Part shown: positions 9,815 to 17,948 of the stretch, piece by piece | How positions within the stretch are numbered: position 1 is the first letter of the stretch | Layout of the letters: each line of letters opens with the position of its first letter | Assembly: GCA_002840715.1 (NCBI GenBank) | Contig: PHBW01000007.1 | Coordinates: forward strand, 107,720 to 171,719 | Source of the DNA: Chloroflexi bacterium HGW-Chloroflexi-4 | Lineage (GTDB): Bacteria; Chloroflexota; Anaerolineae; Anaerolineales; Anaerolineaceae | Length of the DNA stretch: 64,000 bases | Direction of reading: 5' to 3' | The notes under the pieces: model-generated | What the model saw: only the letters and a program-made list of their open reading frames with translations | The model's database searches: none | Told to the model about the DNA's origin: nothing | Translations under genes and position numbers: made by a program

Positions 9815-10231
9815 ATGATAAAACAAGGGATTTTAGAAGTTCTTCACAAAGCTGGATTACGAGCAACCCCTCAGCGGATTGCCATTTGTGAATTGCTGAT
9901 GGAATCTCATGACCACCCCACAGCAAACGATATTTATAATGAATTAAAGGAGTTTTATCCGTCTTTATCTCTAGCCACAATCTACAACACACTGGATGTG
10001 CTGGTCGGGATAGGTCTGGTGAATGCATTAGGCAGCATAGGTGATGACAAGGTCCATTTTGATGCAGATGATTCACCACACATTAACCTGGCTTGCGTAA
10101 AATGCCATAAAATTAAAGATGCTACATCATCCTATATCGATCAACTTAATCAGGAAATCAATAAGGTATCTGGTTATAAAATTTTAGGTTCACGTATTTT
10201 ATATTACGGGTATTGTCCCAGTTGTCAATAA
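9815..10231 (+). CDS. perR: PerR-like peroxide-responsive Fur-family repressor
   Basis: A 138-residue Fur-family regulator: winged helix (residues 1-80; 'RATPQRIAICELL', 'LATIYNTLDVL') then the dimerisation and metal domain. Structural zinc site: Cys94/Cys97 ('CVKC') and Cys134/Cys137 ('CPSC'). Regulatory metal ligands in PerR are His37, Asp85, His91, His93 and Asp104; here the matching region reads 'HFDADDSPHINLAC', so the first His of the pair is present (89) but the second position is Asn91, and Asp102 follows. The promoter carries a near-perfect PerR box, which supports PerR over Fur or Zur. Ferritin follows 35 bp downstream, most likely in the same transcript. Confidence 0.82.
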   Translation: MIKQGILEVLHKAGLRATPQRIAICELLMESHDHPTANDIYNELKEFYPSLSLATIYNTLDVLVGIGLVNALGSIGDDKVHFDADDSPHINLACVKCHKIKDATSSYIDQLNQEINKVSGYKILGSRILYYGYCPSCQ

Positions 10232-10266
10232 GTATATAATTTAAACAATTCTATAAGGAGAATAAT

Positions 10267-10761
10267 ATGTTATCAACAGTCTTGCACAAAGCAATCAACG
10301 AACAAATTAACAAAGAGTTCTATTCATCCTATCTTTATCTTGCCATGTCTGCCCATTTTGATACAGTCAATCTTCCCGGATTTTCCAATTGGATGAAACT
10401 TCAAGCCGATGAAGAACAAGGACACGGCATGAAATTCTATTCCTATCTTTTGGAACGCGGCGCAAAGGTTGAACTTGCAGCCATTGCCGCCCCTGTGATT
10501 GAAGGAAAAACCAATCTTGAGATCTTCAAACAGGTGCAAGCGCATGAAGCCTCAGTAACCGCTTCGATCAACGCACTGTATGAACTTGCGTTGAAAGAGA
10601 AAGACTATCCGACCCAGATCATGCTGCAATGGTTCATCACTGAACAGGTTGAAGAAGAAAAGAACGCTGCGGATATCATTGCCCAGTTGGATATGATTCA
10701 AGACAAGGGTACCGCCGTATTGATGCTGGATCACCAGCTTGGTCATCGCGGACGCGACTAA
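10267..10761 (+). CDS. ftnA: Ferritin (bacterial FtnA type)
   Basis: A 164-residue four-helix ferritin that oxidises Fe(II) and stores Fe(III) in a 24-subunit shell. Ferroxidase ligands are visible: Glu in 'INKEFYSSYLY', Glu and His in 'DEEQGHGMKFY', Glu in 'EASVTASINALYELA' and Gln/Glu in 'FITEQVEEEKNA'. There is no heme Met pattern of bacterioferritin. AAGGAG lies just before the ATG. Placement behind perR suggests that iron is sequestered when peroxide inactivates the repressor. A terminator follows immediately. Confidence 0.93.
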   Translation: MLSTVLHKAINEQINKEFYSSYLYLAMSAHFDTVNLPGFSNWMKLQADEEQGHGMKFYSYLLERGAKVELAAIAAPVIEGKTNLEIFKQVQAHEASVTASINALYELALKEKDYPTQIMLQWFITEQVEEEKNAADIIAQLDMIQDKGTAVLMLDHQLGHRGRD

Positions 10762-10780
10762 AAATAGAATAAATAAAAAA

Positions 10781-10811
10781 ACTCCTGATTGTAGCAATCA
10801 GGAGTTTTTTT
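10781..10811 (+). terminator. Intrinsic terminator of perR-ftnA
   Basis: Perfect 11-bp stem ACTCCTGATTG (10781-10791 with 10795-10805), loop TAG, then seven T. Confidence 0.92.
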
Positions 10812-10962
10812 AATTTCTAATCAATACACTTGCCTATAAATAAATGAGTTTCAATTAGTCTACTTTTTGCATGTTGAGTTTTCGGGATAACACATCTTTC
10901 GCTTTTTGAAGTAGTCGTTAAAACCTTAGTTGAATATTAATATATTCTTCATTTATTGCCCC

Positions 10963-10990
10963 TTGACATATCTTCGCCGTCGGGTAAACT
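10963..10990 (+). promoter_or_regulatory. Probable promoter of the lysine operon leader
   Basis: TTGACA at 10963-10968, 16-bp spacer, TAAACT at 10985-10990 (4 of 6 to TATAAT). Transcription would begin near 10997, only a few bases before the ATG of the leader ORF at 11001. The -35 is perfect; the -10 is moderate. Confidence 0.6.
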
Positions 10991-11000
10991 TGAACCCATT

Positions 11001-11084
11001 ATGACTCATTCGTATCTGTTCGGTAAGCAGCTCAAGAAACTTTCCCCACTCACCACCAGGGTGTGCGGGCTTGCTGCCGTTTAG
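11001..11084 (+). CDS. Candidate lysine leader peptide (27 codons)
   Basis: A 27-codon ORF starting MTHSYLFG and containing 'GKQLKKLSP', with Lys codons AAG at 11025-11027 and the tandem pair AAG-AAA at 11034-11039, and ending with TAG at 11082-11084. It has no Shine-Dalgarno, and the predicted transcription start is about four bases upstream, so it would be read as a leaderless message. An intrinsic terminator at 11117-11145 separates it from homocitrate synthase. This is the organisation of amino-acid attenuators: ribosome stalling at Lys codons when charged tRNA-Lys is scarce would prevent terminator formation. Leader-peptide attenuation of a lysine cluster is known in Thermus thermophilus. 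Expression of this ORF is inferred. Confidence 0.65.
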   Translation: MTHSYLFGKQLKKLSPLTTRVCGLAAV

Positions 11085-11116
11085 ACAGGTTATTCAAACC
11101 AGTTGAATCGAAAAGT

Positions 11117-11145
11117 AAAAGCTCCCCTCCTGGGGAGCTTTTTTT
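11117..11145 (+). terminator. Attenuator-type intrinsic terminator before homocitrate synthase
   Basis: Stem AGCTCCCC (11120-11127) with GGGGAGCT (11132-11139), extendable by A/T pairs, followed by a T-run to 11145. It lies 24 bp before the hcs ATG and no gene ends upstream except the leader ORF. CCAGG at 11056-11060 is complementary to CCTGG at 11129-11133 and could take part in a competing antiterminator fold; an additional hairpin ATTCAA-ACCAG-TTGAAT spans 11092-11108. Confidence 0.8.
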
Positions 11146-11169
11146 ATTCTTGTACTGGAGGAAGCAATT

Positions 11170-12555
11170 ATGGCAGAAATTTTAGACAGCACCCTGCGTG
11201 AAGGGGAACAAACCCCATTGGTCAACCTGATGGTGGATGAAAAAATCGAGATCGCCCGACGGCTTGACCAGGTCGGCGTAGAAATGATCGAAGCTGGTGA
11301 TCCGAGCGTCTCACCGAATGTGTTTCAGGCGGTCAAACGCATTGCCCACCTGGGCTTGAAAGCTGAGATCGTGGCTCATTCGCTGGCTACGCGCAGCGGT
11401 ATTGCCAAAGCCAAAGAATGCGGCGCGGACCGCGTGGTGGTCTTTTATCCAACCTCCAAAATTCACCTCGACGCCAAAATGAACAAAAACCAGGATGAAG
11501 CCATCGCCTGGATCGTAGATCACGTGCGTTATGCCCGTGAACTCGGTTTAAAAGTGCGCTATACTCCTGAAGACGCCACCCGTACTGATTTTGAATTTCT
11601 GGTGCGGGTGTGCAACGCCGCCATCGAAGCCGGCGCAGACCGCATCAGCTTTGCCGACACCCTGGGCATCATGACCCCCAGCCGCATGTTCGAGCAGGTC
11701 ACTGATTTACGTGCACGGCTGGCACCCTGCAAAATTGACCTGCACTGCCACGATGATTACGGTCTGGCGTTGGCCAACGCCCTTGAAGGCATCAGAGCCG
11801 GTGCGGATTGCATCCACACCACGGTCAACGGCATGGGCGAACGTACGGGTATCCCTGATTTGAGCGAGACCATCCTCGCCATGCGCAATTTGATGGGCAT
11901 TGACCAATATCAACTTCATCCGCTGATGGATCTTTCAGCCTACGTTGAAAAAGTGACCGGTTTCTTTGTAGCCCCCAACAAACCCATCACCGGTGTGAAC
12001 GCCTTCAGCCACAAAAGTGGTGTGCATACCAATGGCGTGCTCAAAGATCCGCATACCTATGAAAACTTTGACCCCTCCCTGCTGGGACGCGAACGTCACA
12101 TCGTGATCGATAAATACACCGGCAAACGCGCGGTTGAAGCCCGGTTGGCTGAGTTCAATGTAACTGTCACCCCTGATGAACTAACCTTGATCGTGGAAGA
12201 GATCAAAAAAATCGGCGACGAACGCAAATTTCTGCACGACGCGGATATCATTGACGTGGCCGAACGGATCACCGGTCAGATGCTCGACATCTTCCCCAAA
12301 GAGATCAACGCCATCGTGATGATCGCTGTGGAATCTCACGTTTACACCACCTCGGTGGTACGCCGGCTGAAAAACCTCAAACAGGTCTCGAGTGTATATG
12401 AACTCACCGGAGATTATGACATCACCGCTTATGTAAAAGTGCCCACCACCCTCGACCTAAACAATTTCATCGAGGAGCTGCGCGCCATGCCGGGTGTTAA
12501 AAACACCGATACGCGGGTGGTCTTAAAAAAATACGCCGAGACCGTCAGAGCCTGA
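11170..12555 (+). CDS. hcs: Homocitrate synthase with C-terminal RAM/AsnC-like domain
   Basis: Condenses 2-oxoglutarate with acetyl-CoA to homocitrate, first step of alpha-aminoadipate lysine synthesis. The DRE-TIM catalytic motif appears as 'LDSTLREGEQT' (residues 5-15), with metal ligands in 'LHCHDDYGLA' and the 'NGMGERTG' loop. At 461 residues it is ~80 longer than plain homocitrate synthases; the extra C-terminal part (about residues 375-460, 'AIVMIAVESHVYTTSVVRRL ... LTGDYDITAYVKVPT') has the pattern of the Lrp/AsnC ligand-binding (RAM) domain, a fusion also described for archaeal homocitrate synthase and suited to lysine feedback. GGAGG precedes the ATG. It heads the five-gene operon behind the attenuator. 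Isopropylmalate synthase is less likely given LysX downstream. Confidence 0.88.
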   Translation: MAEILDSTLREGEQTPLVNLMVDEKIEIARRLDQVGVEMIEAGDPSVSPNVFQAVKRIAHLGLKAEIVAHSLATRSGIAKAKECGADRVVVFYPTSKIHLDAKMNKNQDEAIAWIVDHVRYARELGLKVRYTPEDATRTDFEFLVRVCNAAIEAGADRISFADTLGIMTPSRMFEQVTDLRARLAPCKIDLHCHDDYGLALANALEGIRAGADCIHTTVNGMGERTGIPDLSETILAMRNLMGIDQYQLHPLMDLSAYVEKVTGFFVAPNKPITGVNAFSHKSGVHTNGVLKDPHTYENFDPSLLGRERHIVIDKYTGKRAVEARLAEFNVTVTPDELTLIVEEIKKIGDERKFLHDADIIDVAERITGQMLDIFPKEINAIVMIAVESHVYTTSVVRRLKNLKQVSSVYELTGDYDITAYVKVPTTLDLNNFIEELRAMPGVKNTDTRVVLKKYAETVRA

Positions 12556-12580
12556 CCGGTCATTTTCAAAGGAGAAAACC

Positions 12581-13831
12581 ATGGGAACTCTGGTAGAAGA
12601 AATATTCAGCCGCAGGCTGGGGCGAACCGTTAATGCCGGCGAGATCGTGATGGTGAATGTGGATGCCATCATGTCTCATGACAACACCACCCCCCTCGCG
12701 ATCAAGGCATTCAGCGAGATCGGCAAACCCATCCGCGACACCTCGAAGATCGTGATCCACTTTGACCACGCCTACCCCGCCCCCAACCAGTTGGCGGCAG
12801 AAAACCAGCAGAAAATTGTGCGCTTTATTCAAGCGCAGGGCATCGACAATTTCTATCACCGCGGCGTGTGCCATCAGGTGATGATTGAAGAAGGCTATGT
12901 CAAACCGGGCGGCATCGTCATCGGTGCGGATTCACATACCGTGACCTACGGCGCCCTGGGATGTTTCTCAACAGGCTTGGGTTCAAGTGAGATCGGTGCA
13001 GCCTGGGTGACCAGCAAATGCTGGTTTAAAATCCCTGAGACCATTCTAGTGCGGCTTGAAGGCAATGCCCCTGCAGGTGTGTATTCCAAAGATGTGATGC
13101 TGGCGCTGGCCGGTCAGCTTGGCATGGATGGCGGAACATATCGATCACTTGAATTCGCAGGCTCTTACATTGACGCCCTGCCGGCTCATGCGCGCATCGT
13201 CTTTTCAAACATGTCCGTTGAGTTGGGTGCAAAATGCGGCTTGATCGCACCGGATCAAATCACGCTGGATTATTTGGCCTCTGAAACGAAAGCCCAGGGA
13301 CCTTTTGACCAATTTACAGCGGTCAATCCGCGCTATGAACGCACGATCACCATTGATGTCTCGGCATTGCAGCCGATGGTAGCCTGCCACCCCGATGTAG
13401 ATCAGGTGAAACCGCTTGCCGAAATGATCGGTTTGACCATCGATCAGGTTTATCTGGGCACCTGCACCAACGCCCGCTATGAAGACCTCGAGATCGCGGC
13501 TGGCATCCTCAAAGGACGTCAGGTCAGCCGTTTTACCCGCACACTCATCACCCCCGCCAGCCAGACCATCTATGAAAAAGCACTGGCTGCCGGTTTGATC
13601 CAGATCTTTTTAGATGCCGGCTGCACTGTGAACGCCCCCGGCTGCGGCGCCTGCATCGGAAGGCACGGCGGCATTCTGGCCCCCGGCGAACGCGCCTTTA
13701 CCACCATGAACCGCAATTTCATCGGCCGCATGGGCAGTGCTGAAGCAGAAATCTATTTGGGCAGCCCGGCTGCCGCTGCCGCCACGGCCATTGAAGGCCG
13801 CATCGCCGATCCCCGCCCCTACCTGGCATAA
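12581..13831 (+). CDS. lysT: Homoaconitase large subunit
   Basis: A 416-residue 3-isopropylmalate dehydratase/homoaconitase large-subunit homologue. With the small subunit it isomerises homocitrate to homoisocitrate through cis-homoaconitate. Fe-S cluster cysteines are visible in 'YLGTCTNARYED' (about residue 297) and 'GCGACIGRHGG' (two Cys near residues 355-360). 'GADSHTVTYGALGCFSTGLGSSEI' is the conserved active-site segment. AAGGAG precedes the ATG, and 25 bp separate it from hcs. Sequence alone does not separate it from LeuC; the neighbours (homocitrate synthase, LysX) decide for the lysine pathway. Confidence 0.88.
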   Translation: MGTLVEEIFSRRLGRTVNAGEIVMVNVDAIMSHDNTTPLAIKAFSEIGKPIRDTSKIVIHFDHAYPAPNQLAAENQQKIVRFIQAQGIDNFYHRGVCHQVMIEEGYVKPGGIVIGADSHTVTYGALGCFSTGLGSSEIGAAWVTSKCWFKIPETILVRLEGNAPAGVYSKDVMLALAGQLGMDGGTYRSLEFAGSYIDALPAHARIVFSNMSVELGAKCGLIAPDQITLDYLASETKAQGPFDQFTAVNPRYERTITIDVSALQPMVACHPDVDQVKPLAEMIGLTIDQVYLGTCTNARYEDLEIAAGILKGRQVSRFTRTLITPASQTIYEKALAAGLIQIFLDAGCTVNAPGCGACIGRHGGILAPGERAFTTMNRNFIGRMGSAEAEIYLGSPAAAAATAIEGRIADPRPYLA

Positions 13832-13841
13832 GGAGAGAAAA

Positions 13842-14339
13842 ATGTCTCGAGCATGGAAATTTGGAGAAAGTCTGAACACGGATGAGATCATACCGGCACG
13901 ATTCAATCTAACCATCGTGCCGCAGGAACTGGCTCAAAAAGTATTTTGTGAAGTGAGACCCGATTTCGCACCCGGCGTGCAGCCCGACGACGTGGTGGTG
14001 GCCGACGCTAATTTTGGCTGCGGATCATCGCGCGAGCATGCACCCATCGCCATCCGCGGCGCTGGGGTTAAAGTGGTGATTGCCGCTTCGTTTGCGCGCA
14101 TCTTCTTTCGCAACGCGATCAACATCGGCCTGCCGATCATGGAATGCCCCGAAGCAGCCGCTGGAATCTCTGATGGAGACGAAGTGGATGTTGACCTGAC
14201 CCAGGGGAAAATCTACAACCGCACACGCGGCACTGAATTTCAGGCAGCCCCCTTGCCGGCCTTTGTGTTGAAAATTTCTGAAGCCGGCGGCATCGTCAAC
14301 TTTCTCAAAACGCATGATGTTGAGGAATTAACCGCATGA
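13842..14339 (+). CDS. lysU: Homoaconitase small subunit
   Basis: A 165-residue LeuD-like swivelling-domain subunit that pairs with the large subunit upstream. It begins 'MSRAWKFGESLNTDEIIPAR' and carries 'NFGCGSSREHAPIAIRGAG', the substrate-binding loop of the family. An in-frame reading can be extended upstream to 13737 over the end of lysT, but AGGAGAG at 13831-13837 fixes the start at 13842, ten bases after lysT ends. It overlaps the next gene by 4 bases (ATGA at 14336-14339). Confidence 0.9.
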   Translation: MSRAWKFGESLNTDEIIPARFNLTIVPQELAQKVFCEVRPDFAPGVQPDDVVVADANFGCGSSREHAPIAIRGAGVKVVIAASFARIFFRNAINIGLPIMECPEAAAGISDGDEVDVDLTQGKIYNRTRGTEFQAAPLPAFVLKISEAGGIVNFLKTHDVEELTA

Positions 14340-15346
14340 GCGCGTACCGAATTTGTCTTCTCCCAGGTGACGGTATTGGTCCAGAAGTGGTCAATGCCGC
14401 CCGCCGAGTGCTGGATTCGCTGCCGTTGGATTTTGAATGGACCGAGGCAGGCATCGGTCTGGCAGAATGGCAGCGCAGCGGATATCCGCTACCGGATGAG
14501 ACTTTGCAGACCATCAAAGCTGCAGACGCCACGCTGTTTGGTTCGGTGACCACCCCGCCTGACATCGCCAACTACCGTTCACCGGTGCTGCGCATGCGCC
14601 AGGAACTGGATCTCTACGCCAACCTGAGACCCTGCCGGTCGATTCCACATGCGATTTCACGCACTGATATTAATCTACTGGTGGTGCGCGAGAACACCGA
14701 AGACCTTTATATTGGCCGCGAACGGCTTGAAGATAACGGCAATACCGCGATCGGTGAAATGCAAATCACCCGCCGTGCGAGTGAACGCATCGCCCGAACT
14801 GCATTTGAACAAGCCCGCCTGCGCGGACTTAATAAAGTGACTGTGGTGCACAAAGCCAACGTGCTGCGTCAGACCAGCGGACTATTCAGACGCGTGGCGC
14901 TCGAAATCGCCCAGGATTACCGGGATATCCCGGTTGAAGAGATGCTGGTGGATACATGCGCGATGGAATTGATCCGGGCGCCGGAGCAGTTTGGTGTGAT
15001 CGTAACCACCAACCTGTTCGGCGACATTCTATCTGATGAAGCCTCCATGCTGGTGGGCGGGCTTGGGCTGGCATGCTCGGGCAATATCGGCACTGAAACC
15101 GCCGTGTTCGAACCTGTGCACGGCAGTGCGCCAAAAATGGCCGGACTTGACCTGGCCAATCCGCTGGCTACCATTCTCAGCAGCGCGATGCTGCTGGATT
15201 ACTTGGGAGAGGGCGAACAAGCGCGCAGAATTGAAATGGCCGTACGTTCAGCCATTGAGAATAACCAGGTCACTTCTGATTTGGGCGGAACACTGGGAAC
15301 CCAAGCCGCCGCGGACGCCATCATCACCTTGTTGGGAGGGAATTAA
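14336..15346 (+). CDS. hicdh: Homoisocitrate dehydrogenase
   Basis: A 336-residue NAD-dependent beta-decarboxylating dehydrogenase that turns homoisocitrate into 2-oxoadipate. '[11 protein letters not shown]' opens the protein; '[17 protein letters not shown]' holds the substrate-binding Arg residues; '[14 protein letters not shown]' is the NTE-type loop found in isocitrate/homoisocitrate enzymes rather than the ELTGG of isopropylmalate dehydrogenase. Metal-binding Asp residues lie in '[13 protein letters not shown]', and '[12 protein letters not shown]' forms the NAD-binding loop. It overlaps both lysU (ATGA) and lysX (TAATG), so translation of the three genes is coupled. Confidence 0.9.
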   Translation: MSAYRICLLPGDGIGPEVVNAARRVLDSLPLDFEWTEAGIGLAEWQRSGYPLPDETLQTIKAADATLFGSVTTPPDIANYRSPVLRMRQELDLYANLRPCRSIPHAISRTDINLLVVRENTEDLYIGRERLEDNGNTAIGEMQITRRASERIARTAFEQARLRGLNKVTVVHKANVLRQTSGLFRRVALEIAQDYRDIPVEEMLVDTCAMELIRAPEQFGVIVTTNLFGDILSDEASMLVGGLGLACSGNIGTETAVFEPVHGSAPKMAGLDLANPLATILSSAMLLDYLGEGEQARRIEMAVRSAIENNQVTSDLGGTLGTQAAADAIITLLGGN

Positions 15347-16188
15347 TGAAACGAATTGGATTTTTATATACACGTTTGCGGGTGGAAGAAAAACTGCTGC
15401 TGGATGAACTGAAAAGCCGTCCGGATGTGGAAGTGGTAACCATCAGCGATGATGATAATTTCTTTGAACTCAACAGCCTGCACGAAAAGGTGGATGTGCT
15501 TTTTGAACGCTCGGTCTCTTATTCACGCGGATTGTATATCTCCCGAATTTTTGCCGCCAACGGCGTGCCGGTGATTAATGATCCGCTGGTGGCAGAACGC
15601 TGCGGCGATAAATATGTGACCAGTCAGCTGTTGGTGAATGCCAGCATCCCAACCCCGCGGGTGCTGATGGCCTTCTCTGAAGAATCCGCGCTGGCAGCCT
15701 GCGACACCATGGGCTATCCGTGTGTGCTTAAACCGGTGGTCGGGTCATGGGGGCGTCTGCTGGCCAAAGTGGATAACCGCGCCAACGCCGAAGCCATTAT
15801 TGAACATAAAGCCGTACTGGGCGGTGTGAACCATTCCATTTTTTACATCCAGGAGTTTATTGATAAACCGGGACGAGACATCCGCGCTTTTGTGGTGGGC
15901 GAGGAACCCATTGCGGCAATTTACCGCACATCTGAGAACTGGATCACCAATACCGCACGCGGCGGGGTGGCCACCAACTGTCCGCTGACCGATGAGATCA
16001 AGGATCTTTGTGAACGCACGGCCAGAGCGGTGGGCGGCGGACTGCTGGCAATTGATCTGTTTGAATCCCCTGCCGGCATGTCGGTCAATGAAGTCAACCA
16101 CACCATGGAATTCCGCAACAGCATCACCACCACGGGCGTCAACATCCCCGCTTTGATGGTGGATTATGTGATCAGCAAGGCAAAGTAA
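15346..16188 (+). CDS. lysX: LysX-type alpha-aminoadipate-LysW ligase (ATP-grasp)
   Basis: A 280-residue RimK/LysX-family ATP-grasp ligase. In the known pathway LysX joins the amino group of alpha-aminoadipate to the C-terminal Glu of the carrier protein LysW, protecting it for the following reductions. Seen here: '[20 protein letters not shown]' (start of the ATP-grasp), '[18 protein letters not shown]', '[20 protein letters not shown]' and the metal-binding '[13 protein letters not shown]' near the C-terminus. It is the last gene of the operon. No LysW gene (small acidic zinc-ribbon protein ending in EDWGE) is seen anywhere in the window. ArgX/RimK alternatives are less likely in this context. 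Confidence 0.9.
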   Translation: MKRIGFLYTRLRVEEKLLLDELKSRPDVEVVTISDDDNFFELNSLHEKVDVLFERSVSYSRGLYISRIFAANGVPVINDPLVAERCGDKYVTSQLLVNASIPTPRVLMAFSEESALAACDTMGYPCVLKPVVGSWGRLLAKVDNRANAEAIIEHKAVLGGVNHSIFYIQEFIDKPGRDIRAFVVGEEPIAAIYRTSENWITNTARGGVATNCPLTDEIKDLCERTARAVGGGLLAIDLFESPAGMSVNEVNHTMEFRNSITTTGVNIPALMVDYVISKAK

Positions 16189-16215
16189 ACCTCTTCTCCT
16201 CCGAACCCCGCCCAG

Positions 16216-16234
16216 CTCCCATGGAATGTGGGAG
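16216..16234 (+). terminator. Weak hairpin after the lysine operon
   Basis: CTCCCA (16216-16221) pairs with TGGGAG (16229-16234) around a 7-base loop. There is no T-run, so Rho-independent activity is doubtful; no better terminator is seen between lysX and the convergent AraC gene. Confidence 0.3.
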
Positions 16235-16328
16235 TAGGAACCGGGTAATTGAGGAATAATCAAAAAAATCTTGATCAGGACCGTTATCCTTTGCAAGATT
16301 TCTATGGTTTTACTAATAGACTCTTTAA

Positions 16329-17369
16329 TCAATTCGCCAGAGAATAACCCTGTTCTCGATATTCGCGCGGTGTCACACCAGACCATTTCTTAAATGCTTT
16401 ACGAAACACACTTGGTTCAGAAAAACCCAACAGATATGTAATCTGCTCAACTGTGTAGTCTTCACGCAGATATTGCTTGGCCAGTTTCTCGCGAATCTCT
16501 TTTAGCAGGTCACTGAAAACCACCCCTTCTTCTTCAAGCCGTTTCTGCAGGGTGCGTACACTAAGCGCCATTTCGCGAGATACCTTCTGAATGGTTAAGG
16601 TTTCGTCATCCAGATGCGCAAGAATGATTTTGGTGACAGCTTTGGTGAACTCTTTTTGGCGGTCAATGTTTATTAAGAAATCTTGAGCAAACTTTTCAAA
16701 ATATGCCAACAGATCTGGGTTGGCCATCAGAATAGGCGTTTTACCCAGCGCCAGTTCGACTGTCATTGAGTTTTCTTTGTAACCGAACAAGACCGGGCAG
16801 CAAAATACGCGCTCATATTCACTGGTGTCATCAGGTTTAGGGTAGATAAAAGTCACTTCAGATGGATTGAGGTTTTTACCGGTCAAGGTGCGCACCATGC
16901 GCACCAAACTGGAGAAGGTGGATTCAAAACAGTGGCGGGACATTTTGGGCGCATGCGGCGGGGTATTAAACACCAGCTTAAGTTTGGTGAATCGCAAGTG
17001 GGCTGTGGATTCAATCAGGTTGCCGATGATGCGCGAGTAACGACCGGATTTTTCCATAGCTTCGCCAAGGGTCGAACAATTCATCATCATGTATCCCAAA
17101 ATTGACCAACTGCCTGCTTCAACGTATTCGCCCATGTGCAATCCAAAATATGGGTCTTGTGTAAATTGAGCTGCAGATTCTTGAATAAACAAATACTTAT
17201 CAATCGGGATACGGCTGTCTGGGGCTTTAACTGAATCCGGTTCAACCCCAATGGAGCGCAAAAAATCATCACTATCAACATTCAATGATTTAAGATAGAG
17301 AAACATTTGCGCCAGCACAGTGACGCAGACAGTGATCGGTTCGGTAGACTGGATTTTATCCATGTTCAT
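16329..17369 (-). CDS. AraC-family transcriptional regulator (OruR/ArgR-like sensor domain)
   Basis: A 346-residue regulator. Residues ~20-200 resemble the 'arabinose-binding' N-terminal domain of the OruR/VirS group ('DPYFGLHMGEYVEAGSWSIL'), and the C-terminal ~100 residues hold two helix-turn-helix motifs: 'LTIQKVSREMALSVRTLQKRL' region and 'YTVEQITYLLGFSEPSVFRKAFKKWSGVTPREYR', the classic AraC signature. The ligand is unknown. It is divergent from the small membrane protein and carotenoid-like genes (130 bp between starts), making those genes plausible targets. Confidence 0.88.
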   Translation of the reverse strand: MNMDKIQSTEPITVCVTVLAQMFLYLKSLNVDSDDFLRSIGVEPDSVKAPDSRIPIDKYLFIQESAAQFTQDPYFGLHMGEYVEAGSWSILGYMMMNCSTLGEAMEKSGRYSRIIGNLIESTAHLRFTKLKLVFNTPPHAPKMSRHCFESTFSSLVRMVRTLTGKNLNPSEVTFIYPKPDDTSEYERVFCCPVLFGYKENSMTVELALGKTPILMANPDLLAYFEKFAQDFLINIDRQKEFTKAVTKIILAHLDDETLTIQKVSREMALSVRTLQKRLEEEGVVFSDLLKEIREKLAKQYLREDYTVEQITYLLGFSEPSVFRKAFKKWSGVTPREYREQGYSLAN

Positions 17370-17499
17370 ATGTTAATCCAAAAAGCATCAAATGACATAA
17401 TCTATACATGAAATATCATTTTCTGTTGCTGGTCTATTGTTTATGATTATTGTTGACAAATATGGACTTACGCAAAAAACTTAATACAAGGAAATTAAA

Positions 17500-17871
17500 A
17501 TGATCACTTCAAAATATATTCTCCCACTTCTCTTATTCTTGCTAACTTTGGCGGCTGGCTTTTGGGTCTCGAAAGCCGGCAAACCATATAACACAGGCAT
17601 TTTCACTCTGCACAAACTTTTGGCGCTGGCAGTTGTGGTATTAACAACCATCGCGATTTCAGGCTTTCTTAAAACGACTCAGGCAACCAGTTTAATCACT
17701 ATTTTGATTATTCTGGCAGGTTTGAGTGTGGTTGCCCTTTTCGCCACGGGCGCCTTGATGAGCATTCAAAAAACAGATAACAATGCATGGCTCTTGATTC
17801 ACCAGATTGCGCCATTCGTTTTGACGGGCTCAACCATTGCTGTTATTTTGTTGTTGGGTAAAGCTGGATAA
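17500..17871 (+). CDS. Small four-helix membrane protein, unknown function
   Basis: A 123-residue protein consisting almost entirely of four predicted membrane helices. Two loop-proximal histidines, in 'TLHKLLALAV' and 'LLIHQIAPFVL', recall small heme-b-type membrane proteins, but no family assignment can be made. AAGGAA lies before the ATG. It stands 77 bp upstream of the phytoene-synthase-like gene on the same strand and may be co-regulated with it and with the divergent AraC-type gene. Confidence 0.6.
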   Translation: MITSKYILPLLLFLLTLAAGFWVSKAGKPYNTGIFTLHKLLALAVVVLTTIAISGFLKTTQATSLITILIILAGLSVVALFATGALMSIQKTDNNAWLLIHQIAPFVLTGSTIAVILLLGKAG

Positions 17872-17948
17872 AAATAGTTGTAACGCAACCTTAATCCTTT
17901 TTTTGCGTATACATTCTCAGAATTCAATAACAAAAAACGGATCATAAA

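Noticed and set aside
13737..13841. Longer N-terminus for the homoaconitase small subunit
   Set aside because: The extension overlaps the end of the large-subunit gene in another frame, and AGGAGAG before 13842 marks the proper start.
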